A DNA stretch of 64,000 nucleotides. Source: Siniperca chuatsi. Its lineage: Eukaryota; Chordata; Actinopteri; Centrarchiformes; Sinipercidae. Positions 1 to 36,671 of the stretch are shown in pieces (positions within the stretch are counted from its first letter, which is position 1; each line of letters opens with the position of its first letter). The notes beneath the pieces were generated by a model that was not told the origin of the DNA, did not search any database, and was given only the letters and a program-made list of their open reading frames with translations. The position numbers and the translations under genes were made by a program. The stretch covers positions 21,747,833-21,811,832 of the forward strand of contig NC_058045.1 of assembly GCF_020085105.1 (NCBI RefSeq), given 5' to 3'.

Positions 1-24
1 AAAACAAAAATACACTATGGGCAC

Positions 25-3000
25 CTTTTTCAGTGATCCTCCAGTCGCGGGACAAGGAGAGGTGTGTCAGTGACTTCAGGCCCCGTGCTATGGCCTCTAC
101 AGACCTGTTAGTCAGCTCAGTGCAGGCACTGATGTCCAGTCTCTGGAGGCTCGGCTGGTGCTTCACCAGAACCTCCACTGAGTAGTCGGTCAGCTCCTTA
201 CAGCCGTGCAGACACAGTTCCTCTAAGACCAAATCTTGAACCTGGAAAAGAGAGAATATCGAGAAATTAGAAAACACTCAAAATTCTACAATTTATGTCT
301 TCTATGTGGACCAGCAATTGAAACTCTTTATCTTCAAAGAAGATAAAAGGACATGCTAAAATCATGAAAAGATTCTAAATCATATATAAAACTCTTCCAG
401 TATAAAAGCAGACTATTGTCTCTGCATAAACCAGCAAAATGGGTACCGAGATATGACTTGAGCTGTTTCATTTGTGAAGAATCATTCCTGGCTGCTTAAG
501 CAATAAAGAAGCTGTTGCGGGGAATCCTGACCTGTGCAATAGTGCGTAGTGACTCAGGGGTGATGGAGGTTCTGCTGAGGTCCAGAGCTACAAGGGTGGA
601 TTTCTGCTCTGTTAACAACCTCCGTAAGTTCCTCAGTGACAGCAATGCTGACGAATCCTCAACGGCTCCCACCGGGCAACCTCGATATGGATCAAACTCG
701 AAAGCGATATGACAGCCGGCCAGCGAGAGGCGGCGGAGGCGCGGGGTACAGCCGGTGAGCCGATTGAAGGTGAGGTCGGAGAGGTAGCGCAGGTCGGACA
801 GGTCCAGCTCCTCCAGACCACACAGAGCTGACCTGACCTGGAACAAGAAGATGGAGTGTGACCTGAAATTGGACCATCACTACAGGTGGAAAGACAATCA
901 AGCTGTGCAAATTAAAATTACAATAAAAATTTACTGTGGGGAATTTGTATGAAAGGTTACATTTACCTGCTGTAATACTGAGGGGAATACTCATGATTAC
1001 ATTTATAATCACTGCCAACACCCTCTTCTCCCCAGAGGACTACAGATATAGGGAGATACTAATCCTGGCTTAAGACAGAGCTATGCAGGTAGAAACGTAA
1101 GAGAAAGCAGAATCCAGTACTGCTCTACAAAGACACAGTTGAGAAAAAAGGGTTTCAAGTGTGCAGGCTGGCCAGCAACCTGCTTAACACATAAAAAGGG
1201 TTGTAATGCTTTCATTTTATGCCTTTTTAGGCTGATTTTTTTTTTTTCAAACAACCTACAAAAATGCAAATTACCTGTCTTACTAAGTGTCTGTCTATAT
1301 TTATTTTGAAAAATATATATCATTAATTAGTTTACAATTTAATAGATTTAAATATGTGATTCAATAAGTAGCTAAACCACAACAAATTGCATGAATTCCA
1401 CTAGCCAAAAGCTAACATGGTAGTTACTGTTTCTCTGCTAAGCTAGCTATGTCTTTAGCTGGCGTTTTTTCCTTCATCATGATAGAATTTAGCTTCTGCC
1501 CCATTTAGTTATGTGGAATAACAAACTGACTTACCAAGACGTTGGTACATACAAATAAATATTTTTTTAATAACAGATAATAGCTGGGGGAAAAATCTGT
1601 GTGGAAATGTAATTTTAAGGCTAGCTGTGGCTACCTCACAAACTAGCTTTCACTTGATACAGCTCTCTGCGACAGCAGCTTCAAGATTACACAGCCAGTG
1701 CAGTTAGTTGGTTTTTAGCTCCATTTTTTAGTAACTGCAATTTTTACATGCTGTTTTCACATAAAACTTTAATGGCATATTTATTTATAATATGGTAATA
1801 CAGGTGCCAAAACTCTGATACCAGTCAAAACTCAATTTTGACCAAATATGCAGTTACTGTGTTTTGGCTTTGTAGGGCAGAGTACATCTGTACAATCTCT
1901 GTTCTTTGCATTTGCAGTGTCTCAGTGGCCAAAATGGTTTTATTAATATTTTCCATTATGTCATCTCCAGTGTCCAAACACGGTATTCCTAAAGATATAC
2001 ATAAAAGATTATGCTAGAGGAACAGACTTGGGGTGCGCCATCCCACTATTACATAATAACAATATATACAGTAATACCTGCTGTCTGTGCTCCTCCCTGG
2101 AGAGGAAAGCCCCAGACATGAAGAGGCTGTCCAGGCCCCTGAGGTCCAGCCTGCGGAGGGAGGTGAGGCGAGGGAGGAGGGCCAGCAGCGAGGCCTCTGT
2201 TATACTGCCACCAGGCAGGGCCAAGCTCTCCAACTTAGAGCCCAAGCACAGACCCACCTGAAGAGGGAGAAAGACAAAAAGAGATAGCAGAGACAATCAC
2301 ACGAGGGGAGACAGCCAGAAAGAAGAAATGATAGAAATTCAAAGAGAAGAGAGTTGGAGTAAATAGAAGCAATGGGGAGGCAAAGGTGGCAGGAGGACAG
2401 AGAGAGAGTGGACAATGCTGTTTAATTCACTACCTGCTATCTCCATGCCATAAAAATGGCATATGGACAGTGTGTGATGGTTACAACATCACCAAATTTC
2501 CTAAAATAATCAGACTCATCGACGTGCTAAGTCTATTTAAACAACGGTAGACTTATCTTTCTAGGCAACAGCTGAGATTTAACAACATGGTAATACACAT
2601 AATCTTTCATGGGAAATTCAATGGTTGCAAATTCACACGCAAATACACACACATTATTGTGATCAGGGTCAATGAACTTCGGACCACGGCATGTTTAATT
2701 ATGACTGTGCTACTTCCCGGTCAGTATGACGGCAAATTAAAATGATAAGAGTGATACCATGCAAATACTCAAGGCAATGCACGTTTTTAAAAAGGTATTA
2801 TGTAAAATGTCTTGTTCCTGGCTTATACTACAATGTTAGCCTTTCAGGATGAGACACTTCATTTCGTGCCTGATGGCAATCTGTTTCTGAGTTGAATAAA
2901 ATCCACTAAGCTCAACAGGTTTTTTCAAAAGGCTTTCACAAGCCCTCGAGGTGGGGGAATTCTCTGAACCCACAACGAAGCGTGTGATCATTTGAACACA

Positions 3001-4517
3001 AATTAAAATCAGTGATATATTTAGGCCTTCACATGACAGCAGGAATATCATTTCTGTGACAAAAACAACTGTTTTAGTACAGAGGGAAGACATATTTAAA
3101 CACTAATCCGAAATGCCCCTAGTCATATATTTCACCCATCCACTTCTGCTTCCAATTTGTCTTGTTTGGCCTTGATGTACCATAAAGAGGGATTTATTTT
3201 GGATCTACGAGTGAGCTCCAGGTGTTCATCAGTAAAATGAGTAATGGATCAGTTTAACTTGTTCTTTTTTTTTTTTTTTGCTAGTACTTTCTCCTGTGTG
3301 CACTGACGTAAAGACGAGCTGCTGTAACAAAGAGTTTCCCTTCGGGCATCAATAAACTATTTCTGATTCTGATTCTGCAAAATAAGACGATCTGGACACT
3401 GTTTTCAGAATCAAGACGTTTCGCTCCCATCAATGACAATTGAGAATGACTTCCGGATGGGAGCCAAACGTCTTGATTCTGAAAACAGTGTCCAGATGAC
3501 TACGACTGAAACCTTTTCTACGATTCTGATTCTGATTAAGTTGAAGCTTGGGCAATTACAAAACTTTACAGGAATATCTATCATGATTAATGCTGTTACT
3601 CTTCCCACAGACATCTATTAAATACTAAACTTCTGAGCTTTCATCTTCAGCTATAAAAAGACACGAGAATCTCGAAATGTGACTATCCGCACTCGCGCTA
3701 ACCCAAGTAGTGCATTGTTTTTAACAGCATACTGTACCTCCAGAAGCAGTGATCTGGACATACTGAACCCATCGAGCTGGCTGATAATCAGACTGCAGCG
3801 TGACTTTCTGCCCAGACCCCTGATCAGCTCCAGGGATGAGGCTGAAGCTGGGAAGCAGAAGGTGACATTTTTCTGCACAAAGAGAACCAGGCAGAGAGAT
3901 AACATGGGGCTCTGCCCTCAAGTATGCTTCACGCATACCCTTCAACAGTCCCTTTTCAGTCAGTCAACACTATGTGTCTACACCATCTGAAGAATATATT
4001 ATGCAACTGTATCATTCATTATGTCTGTGCTCTGGAGCAAATTACCTGAAAGCGCAGGTCCTGACTGGCATTGTACCAGCTGCGGCACACCAGCGAGGCT
4101 TCCTTCCTGTCTGAAGCGTGAAGAAAGCTCAGGATGTAAACTATGATCTACAGCAAGAGACAGGAATACAGCATTAGATTACATCAAAGTTTACTGATCC
4201 TGGAAGAGAAAACTTCACCCCAGGTTTACCTGACAGCTTTTTATTAACTCAAATGACAGCATATTGTATGACTGAATGACATATTGTCCTTTGACAAGAA
4301 CAATATGTCATGACACGTGCTCATCCACCAGGAATGGACTGTCACTGTGGCTCTACTGGCAGCTCCCATATGAGTGTGACTCCGTGAATATGACGCAGGG
4401 TGTTTCTGTAAACAAGAACAAAGTCTGTGCCAACTTTATCTTTTTCTGACCAAAACATTAGCTCACCTCCACAGGCAGCTCAGGTGCTTCTATGTCCACC
4501 TCATCGCAGTCTTCCAT
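25..4517 (-). CDS. lrrc29: F-box and leucine-rich-repeat protein, LRRC29/FBXL9-like (5' part, runs off left edge)
   Basis: Six spliced coding exons are visible: 4467-4517, 4046-4147, 3738-3872, 2078-2257, 532-837 and 25-241. All have GT-AG borders; the last ends in phase 1 and continues outside the window. The start is the ATG at 4517, giving an acidic N-terminus (MEDCDEVDIEAPELPVE). Exon 2 encodes an F-box helix pattern (EIIVYILSFLHASDRK...ASLVCRSWY), which in this family binds SKP1 in an SCF ubiquitin ligase. Exons 4-6 encode leucine-rich repeats such as LEELDLSDLRYLSDLTF and LQRLDISACTELTN, the likely substrate-binding surface. About 330 residues are visible. The family call (F-box plus LRR) is strong. 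The specific name rests on the overall architecture and on linkage to genes of human 16q, so treat the symbol as provisional; another FBXL paralogue is possible. Confidence 0.8.
3287..3376 (+). repeat. Non-LTR retroelement 3' tail with (ATTCTG)n
   Basis: A run of T is followed by a conserved-looking segment ending TTTCCCTTCGGGCATCAATA and then ATTCTG units. This layout matches the 3' end of a very common teleost non-LTR retroelement family, recognised from memory. Only the tail is present, in plus orientation, in an intron of the F-box/LRR gene. Confidence 0.55.
3392..3495. repeat. 40-bp inverted repeat hairpin (MITE-like)
   Basis: The arms at 3392-3431 and 3456-3495 are reverse complements with one mismatch in 40, separated by a 24-bp loop. 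ATTCTG units flank both sides. It lies in an intron of the F-box/LRR gene. It looks like a small palindromic dispersed element, but the family was not identified. Confidence 0.7.
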
Positions 4518-5390
4518 CTCAGCTTCTCCTTCGTTATTATAAAGGACTCCAGACCATCACAAGTGAATCAACTAACTAGCCATTTACTAGCTAGCTGCAC
4601 AAGTTAAAAAGCTGTAGCGTTAGTTAACTAACGTTAGCGTTTAAGCTAATAGCTTCTAAGTGATGAGAAGCTATTAACTACTATCATTCTTATCTGTTAA
4701 CTAACATTAATCAATTTCAGATCAGTGTAAGCCAATGAAGAGCTATGCTGCCTGCTGTCACCGCACTAAGCTACTTTACACTGTACCACTGTACATTTCC
4801 GTCGGCAGTGTGACTTCAGTTGGATCAGCTGACCGCAGAGAAAACACTGACGTCAGGGGGCCGAGCATTGTGGGAAATGCGGTTTTCCTCACGTTCGTCT
4901 TCTACCTTTCGCTGGAATGTTTTTCTAACACCACCACTAAGGGGGTTAGTACGCTTTGCCTTTAACCGTTTTTTTGTCAGTTGTACTTGCTAAATAAATA
5001 AATAAATGGAAAATTGTTTTTATTCCCCGCCACTGATATTTCTGCATAGTCGTTGGTAAGAAACTGCAAAGTTTATGTTGGCGTTTTACTTCAAGCAGAA
5101 ATTCGAAGGAAGATGTTAGCTGTTTGATACGAAATTTAAACAACAGGGCATGTTGCAAATTCATCCATATCAATACACTAACTGAAAAAAACCACACAGT
5201 TGAATGAAGAAAACAGCACTTTTGTTATCTGGTTAAACCAGTAACCACATTAAACGCAAATCTGCCGCTTACTGTTCAGTTTTTGCTGTTTTGGTTTGTT
5301 GTTTACACTTTGCGGTTTGTCGTGTTGTTTGTCAGGATGTTTGACCCAAAATGATCATTGCAGGTCAGACATAAAACTCTGGTGAAAATA
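4518..5390. promoter_or_regulatory. 5' flank of the F-box/LRR gene; no other gene seen
   Basis: This stretch lies upstream of the minus-strand ATG at 4517 and must hold the 5' UTR and promoter. It contains a perfect 14-bp palindrome (GTTAGTTAACTAAC, about 4619-4632) and a perfect 11-bp stem with an 8-bp loop at 4647-4676. Around 4860-4880 there is a TTGTGGGAAATG motif of the kind found in housekeeping promoters. No TATA box or open reading frame of note was recognised. The promoter role is inferred from position only. Confidence 0.35.
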
Positions 5391-5405
5391 TGGTGAAAAC
5401 AGTCC

Positions 5406-7162
5406 TTTATTTAAACAAAATTCACAAAAGACATGGCTACATCTGTGACGAAATCGAGTTTATGGACATTATTATACACACACATTTGTTTAGAGTCCAT
5501 TATAAGCACTCATCTCTCCCCTCTCACTACAAACACACACACACACACACTTACACAAACAACCATAAAGGAAAAAACAACAATGATAATTCTTTCTACA
5601 GTTTGTCTGGCAGTATGGTTAGCTGGTTTATGGGCCCGTTTTCTGAGGCTGTATCAATGATCAAACCATCTATACAAAAAGGATAATTCTTACATCATTA
5701 CTGAGTCCTAAACACATTTCAGCACAAATTAAACATTTAGTGTTATTAGAATGCATATACATGTCATGACACTGTTAAGCAGTACAGTGATTTTACATTG
5801 AAGGAAAAATGAAAATATGATACATCTAAATCTCAAAAAACAAATATATTTACATTATTGTACAAAGCGAACATGAACATAGAAATGTTAACTGTTGTAA
5901 AATATGTAAAGCAATAGTATTACATGTATTAATGGCTACATTTTTTAGTCAGTGATTAGTGATATATATATCTTATTAGCATGTAAAATCCAGTGTTGAT
6001 GTAATAAGAGGCTAGATGATGTTTGAGCTTGCTATGCTTAAAGTTATGATGGTCAAAGACAGACTAAAAAACTATATAAAAAAACTGGGATGACCTTACG
6101 TTGACCTGTCAACATATATTTGTAACATATCTTATGATGGAAGTATGGATGATCATGTTGTAAAATACAGCTTTACTAGGTCTGTACTGTTTTTCAAACC
6201 AACTTGTAGAAACATCAGCAGTGCAAGCTACTCACACCAACACAACACAAAGGTAAAACATATAAGGCAAAATGTACTTCAAGTTTACAAAAGAATCTGT
6301 AAACAGTTCGCAGACAACAACAGCAAAAACATTTCGTGTATGTTTTAGAAAGACAAGAAGTTCGGTTCTATAGAAATAACTGATCTGAGTTAACTGTTAC
6401 GGCTTGACTATGCCATCCCACACAGAATTCTCTCATCATCATAGCTACACTGTATTCACTAAACTCAGTGTAGATGATGAAAATGTGCTTGAATTCTGAT
6501 GAGGTAACCAGGCGAGGAATGGCTTGCTCCTACTGTACATTAGGTGATCTAATAATGAGATGAAAAAAGATGAAAGAAGACTGTAAAGCAATGGGAGAAC
6601 AAAATGAACCAGCTGGAGTTGTGTTTTCCAGAGGTCCAGCTTGAAAGAACCAGGGACAGACTGTGACGCCCACAACATGTAACGGTTCTAATGCAAAACA
6701 CAGCTCACCCTACAACAATTAATGCTATGTTGATGATATTTGACGTAAAGTGACAAAATATTCCAGCTTTTCAAGTTTACAGGTACATTACAACTGAACA
6801 GCATAATGTAGATAGAGGGCTGTAAGGTTATAACGTACGAAATGGGTAAGTGCGTTGTGGGTCAGTGGAAAACTACCCTGATATTTTTGCAATGAAGTTG
6901 TCCCCCATAATTTTAGCAGATCAGCCTGACAACAAGACATGACAGTTTTTGTACATGTTCAATTATATGACCTCCTCTGTCTTTCATTCCACCATTCTGT
7001 CAATTTATAGCAGATATACGCAGCATTGCTTATTCCTATTCCCCCCTTTAAAGCAAGTGTTTCTTTATTTCCCTTTGATCACTCAAATTTCGCCTCTCCT
7101 CTTAGGGATTGTCATCCAGTCCTCACAGCAGTCTCCTCCTTCCCTTGTCCTTTAAATAATTA
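5406..7162 (-). terminator. cngb1 3' UTR with candidate poly(A) signals
   Basis: The region lies 3' of the cngb1 stop codon (7163-7165, minus strand) and holds no recognisable coding sequence. Read on the minus strand, AATAAA hexamers occur at 7065-7070, about 95 nt after the stop, and at 5406-5411, about 1.75 kb after it. Either could direct polyadenylation. Which one is used cannot be told from sequence. A short CA tract sits at 5533-5550. Confidence 0.4.
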
Positions 7163-31179
<24,017 letters not shown>

Positions 31180-33064
31180 CCTGTTAAACACACACACACG
31201 CACAAACACACACACACACACACACAGTCAGCCTCTCAAAAGCCCTTCATCAAACATTGTTGATAATGATGATGATAATGATGATAATTCCTACTAACTC
31301 TTTCCTCGTGTCTCCATTAAAGCAGCCACTTCATGTGTCAGACAGAGAGCCCTTAACTGGAGCTAATGAGGTCTGATGAAGGACACTCACCTGCTTCGTT
31401 TTTGCTTTTATCTCAGGCAACATTTTGGCCCAACCTCAAATTTCTCTCTATGGTCTTGACTATTTATTTCACATATTTGTGAAACTGTCTTTAGTTTCTC
31501 ATCAGACACATTTACAGCGGCATACCGTGCCTGGAATATGAATTAGAAAATCCTTGATTCTAGATTCGTTAATTAAAACATTAGTCAGGTAAAGTCGGGA
31601 ACTTGTATAACTGAAGTTAGTTTGCAATGTAGACTTGCCTTTACAATCCACCAATTAACTCAGAGAGGAGATACAAATCAGGACCCTGTCTTTCATGCAA
31701 ACCTCGCACAGGGGTCAAAAGTCAGAGGAGACTAACAGGCAGAGGGGCAGAGGTTAACAGGCAGCAGTGCACCATAAGCTGCTTTACCAACAGCCTCCTC
31801 ACACAGCTGACAGAGGGTTAAATTAGACTGGGAGAAATCAGTCACAAATGTACAGGAAGAGGACATTTTAACTAGTCCGGCACACTGATTCAAGACAGAG
31901 GTTTACAGAGCCAGCAGGAGTGCCACTTGTCTGACTTAATCTCAAATGTGCATATTATCCGCTGTGACAGTTTATCAGCCTGCTGAGATAATGCACTTGC
32001 ACTGAACCTTCAAGATGTTCCGCTAACTGATCATATCAAACAGGTCGGAGGGCAATCAGGATGGCTGTCTGAGCTGTCACGACCAATGCAATGATTTCTA
32101 AATGTCAAAATCTCCCGGGACCATAATCACAATTTAGTCATAATCAAAAAGTTCCTTTTGCTGATACAACTAACAGGTACAGTATCTACTCCGGGGGAAG
32201 CATAGATTTCATGGGAGTAAGGTCTATGTTATAGGTCTACTGAATGTCCTGAGCCAAGAGGATATTGTGTCAATAATGTGACCAAAAAGAGGTCAGGAAG
32301 GCCTGTTGGAGCTAAATGTGCACTCTAGGCACAGTGTAGCTCCATCATAGAGGACAAAAAAAAAAAAATGATGGCCTGGGTGAAATTTCACAGCACTCAG
32401 AGTTATCACATTTTTAGCTGTGGGACTGGCTATCTATGAAGAATCTGTCCATAGAAAATCTACATACAGTACAAGGCTTCTTTACAAAGCTGTTTGTGCT
32501 GTCGCTGTGATCCCAGTGTGAGATTGCTGACACACTGTCCCAATCAACAGAGATCAGAGGGGCCTCTTCCCTGGCCTGATTTCAAGTTTGTAGCATTGGA
32601 TTAAATAGTGCAGCTCTGACCCCTAACTAATCTACAGCTTTCCTCACTGCTTAAGGCCTGGATCAACTCCTGACCTGCGTCGTCATCACACCAGATCATT
32701 CTCAGTCATCAAAAGAGCATAAATCAGAGGAAGACACCCCAAAGATATAATTCTTTGTCTACTGACTGAGTTTGTAATTTAGGAAGGATTAGTGCACTTA
32801 AGCGTCTCTGTCCTCAGATAAGACCTGGCAGTACAGACTTTGACAAAAGCAAATCAGAAGCTATAAAAAAAACATCTAATCACAACAACATTAACATTTC
32901 TGCTCATATAAACTTCTGCAGTAACTTCACCCGCTCACTCTTTACCAACACACGGATCATCACAACACCCACCTCACATCAGCACTCAGGTATTCATTTT
33001 ACCACCTAAATTATTATGTATTTCCTTACCTCTGTACAGAAAAACTAAGACTTGTCTTCCTTAC

Positions 33065-33240
33065 CTGTGTTTCTACAGGTGGTTCTGCATGCCGGTGGTG
33101 TAGAGATACAGAGTGTGGCACAGCCAGCACAGGTCTACTGGGATTTCCACAGTGGCTGCCTGGGGCTAACGAGATTAAGCAGCACCACCTGAAGGTCAAG
33201 GCACAATCCTGGACCATGAGCCACCGCAGATTAATGGCAC
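33065..33240 (-). other. Candidate 5' non-coding first exon of cngb1
   Basis: Read on the minus strand, this segment ends in a consensus donor (GAAACACAG|GTAAGG, cut at 33065/33064). It lies 1.9 kb upstream of the acceptor-like TTTAACAG directly preceding the cngb1 ATG. Two TAATCT (CRX-type) sites occur at about 33173-33178 and 33224-33230. The right boundary is a guess. Splicing would close an upstream open frame soon after the junction. Supported only by splice-site quality and position. Confidence 0.3.
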
Positions 33241-33890
33241 AGAAACGTATCGTCAGGACATCATCCCTGTAACCTATAAACTGTTATCACTCCACCACCA
33301 CAGAAGGTGGTGATTCCCACTTCACATAACCACAGTTACAGACTACAACCATCCCAACATAGTGCAAGATGCAAACCAAGTATTTGCGATAGGCTATTAT
33401 GTGTTTGCATCTGGATCATGAATCTTGGTTTGGATTAAACATGTTACACCCCGTTTCACTGTCAAAGAAGGGAACTTTTTTGTAATGTATACTGTCTCAA
33501 AAAGGAGATAATTTGTTTTCAATTTCCCTTTGTTTATAATCAAGTTACACAGAAGAATTAAAAATGCATATTTTCAAAACATTTTCTGTACTGTATGCAC
33601 AATGCACTTGGTATATGTGGCAGCTAGAGTCAACTACTCTACTCTACTCCACCTTGTCATCCCTGTTCCCTATTATCTCATATCCCATCCTCATTACAGT
33701 TTTATCCCCAGCTGACTGGCCAGCGATGAGCTATATAAAGTCAACCTTTTGATTAAATAACAGTCAGGAGGAGACAGAGGAAGGTAAAGCTTATTAGTCG
33801 GTCTCAAGGTCTGACCAGGGATCTGATGATCTACTCCCTGTCTTGTTCCTAGAGCCATATGAAGACCACAGCTCTATCAGAAACGGCCCT

Positions 33891-35164
33891 GGAAAAGTGG
33901 AAAGTAACTGTACAAGTAACATTACTGTATGTACAATTTTGAGGTAACGTTACTTTAATTAATAGTATTTCAGTTTTCAGCAGGAAACAAACTACTTTTT
34001 ACTCAACTACTTTTATTTGACAGTTATAGTTACTTTTCAGATTAAGACTTCACAAACAAATAAGGTTAAGAGTCTCCAGCCATGCTAGCAGCTCTGTGAG
34101 GCTGTACAAGAGCACATGCTAACGTCAACATGCTAACATGTTTACACTGGTGATGCTAACGTGATGCTAATGTGTAACAGGAATATCAAATGTTTACCAT
34201 TTTAGCAAAGATAACCATCTTTGGTAGTAATGCCACAATGTAAAAAGTAATCCATTACAAGTAAGTGTGTGTGTGTTACCATGCTAACATTAGCTAATTA
34301 GCTAGCACTGAACACAGATCATTAATTTTCATTAAGGTATTTGGTCATAAAGAAACTAGCCTATTGGACAGATTATATATTTTTTTTTCCCTATGATGGC
34401 ACTAGATTAAAAGTTAGGGATTTGACAAAGTTATTCCAATTTTTCCTGAGGGTAACATGAATGCCCGTGCAAAATTTTATTTAAATCCATGCAACAGTTG
34501 TTGAGATATTTCAGCCTGGACCAAAGTGGTGGACCGACGGACATTGCCATCCGTAAAGCCACACTGCTAGCATGGCTGAAACATATCATAACCATATAAA
34601 TGACTTTACATTGTCATTGATTAAACCAACCTTTTGTTGGTATGTGACTCCCTACAAAAAACTCTCCTTGGGGCCCCTTGTCACGTTTCAGATGTCTGTT
34701 GTTAGCAGTTCCACCAAAGAGTCAACCTCTCAGATGGTTTCATTTAAATAACTGTTTGTGGCCCAAAGATATAAAATTATCCAGTATTTCACAAAAAAGA
34801 AGGAATTATCGTCCCACATTTATCTTGTGAACCTTTGGAGTGGCCCTATGCCCCATGGTTGGGAACCACTGGACTGAACTACCAAATTGTATAAAAAGTA
34901 AAATTAGCTCCACCTCAACCAGCTACAACAATGCTTGTGCATTGTGGCTTTGGTATTAACAATCTAATAGTGTAATATATAATAATATCTGTCACAAGGG
35001 ACATTTTTCTACATAAATATACTTTTGATACAGTACATTTTGCTGCTAAAACTGCTTTAAATACTTAAGCAGGAATTTGAATGCAGGACTTTTACTTGTA
35101 ACAGAGTATTCTTATGGTGTTATATTTGTAATTCAATAAAATATCTGAATACTTCCACAACTGT
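33891..35164. mobile_element. Second hAT-like element copy, interrupted by nested insertions
   Basis: The left end (GTGGAAAGTAACTG...) and right end (...GAATACTTCCACAACTG) resemble the two ends of the element at 23085-23571, but they are 1.27 kb apart. The middle holds at least one other element: 34079-34576 begins CCATGCTAGCAGCTCTGTGA and ends CACTGCTAGCATGGCT, which forms inverted ends. A further hAT-like end (GGTTGGGAACCACTGG) is near 34858-34873. This is a nest of successive insertions. Boundaries are approximate. Confidence 0.55.
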
Positions 35165-36128
35165 TTAACAGTGAACATGGAAAAAGGAGGGTGGCAGGGT
35201 GGATTGTAGGGAGACAAACAGTATGCAAAAAAAGAGAAAGAAGAAGGAGGAGAAATCAAGTCAAAGACGGTTTGAGGAGAGGAAAGGGGGATGAAAGGAG
35301 GAGAGAAAGCATGGCATGTTGCCTGAGAGTGATCCAGCACTGCCCTCATTAACTGACCGACTGGTAAACAGGACGTGGTACCTTTGTTGTTATGGGTTGT
35401 ACTGTAACAATGAAAGAATAGCTGCTGTGATGGACACATCTATGGTGATAAAAACAACAACAACCCCTGTACGAGCATCAGTCATAGTAAATTGCACATG
35501 TAATGTTTGACAGACAGAAAAACATTCTCCAGGTTGGACAGGTGGATCGACCTCACCACATCCAGTAAGGCCTGTTGTTGTGTTTGAGAATGGGGACTAC
35601 AGAACAATTTATGGTGCTGATGAGGCAGGAGGCAGCAGGCAGATCCCATTATCAGCTCAGCAGGGGATAAGCTGGGAGAACAGGTCGATGACACAGACCC
35701 TTGGCTGGAATATGGCAGCACCATAGTGGCCTCAATCCTAATTGAACATCTGGATAAGGCACAGGACAGGGGGCAGTTTGGGCAAAGAGGAGAGGAAGAA
35801 AGCGAAGCGGACGATATGAAAACTGAACAACGGTCTCTAATTTTGGGTAAACTTTGCAGGAAGCCGTAGTTCTTCACACCATTTTTGGTTAAATGTGATC
35901 ATATTTAATATATTGTAAAAGAGATTGAAAAGAACAATGGACTGTAATGGTATAAGGAGAGAGAGATTTAAATAAAGGAAGAAAAACAGAGTAGATGAAA
36001 GAGAAAGCGGGTGCAGAGGTAAAGCTGTAGTGGATGATCTGTGATGGAGGATGATCCTGATTAACTCTGACACAAAGACATACAGGAAGGAGCTCTCTTA
36101 CTTACATTGGACAAAGGCAATCATGCAT

Positions 36129-36173
<45 letters not shown>

Positions 36174-36189
36174 TCTGTACATCAGATCT

Positions 36190-36671
36190 TACTTAAATAA
36201 AAGTAAGTAATACCACAGTGTAAAAGTACTCCATTACAAATAAAAGTCCTGCATAAAAAAATTACAGAAGAATGATCAGCAAGTATACTTAAGTAAGTAA
36301 AAATTCTCATTTTGCAAATTTGGCCATTTAGAGGGTGTTATATTATTACATAATGTTATTGGATTACTTTTGTTGTAGCTCAACCAGCTAATATAGTTTA
36401 TACTGTATTCATTAACTTTATTAATTAATATGGTATAAACATGCATCATATTTTATTAGTCTTAATCTGCAAAGTAACGAGTAACTCCAGGTGTACATAA
36501 ATGTAACAGTATTTCTCTATGAAATATATTAACTGTATTAAGTAGCATAAAAAAGTATTCAAATTAAGCATTAAGTAGCGTTAAATGGAAACACTCAATA
36601 AGTACAATTACCTCCAGATTGTACCATTGTACAGTGGTTGAGTAAATGTGCTTAGTTAATTTCCAGCACTG
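36190..36671. mobile_element. Third hAT-like element copy, degraded
   Basis: The segment reads TACTCCATTACAAATAAAAG inside and ends AATTTCCAGCACTG, the same phrase order as the element at 23085-23571. The left end is poorly preserved. It has no coding content and lies in the intergenic region between cngb1 and mmp15. Confidence 0.45.

Noticed and set aside
4946-5197. Minus-strand frame upstream of the F-box/LRR gene
   Set aside because: It shows no family signature and lies in AT-rich flanking DNA with no acceptor or donor partner in phase.
36131-36169. Regular CA repeat that might suggest an array-type locus
   Set aside because: It is a simple dinucleotide microsatellite without spacers; no CRISPR-like structure exists in the window.
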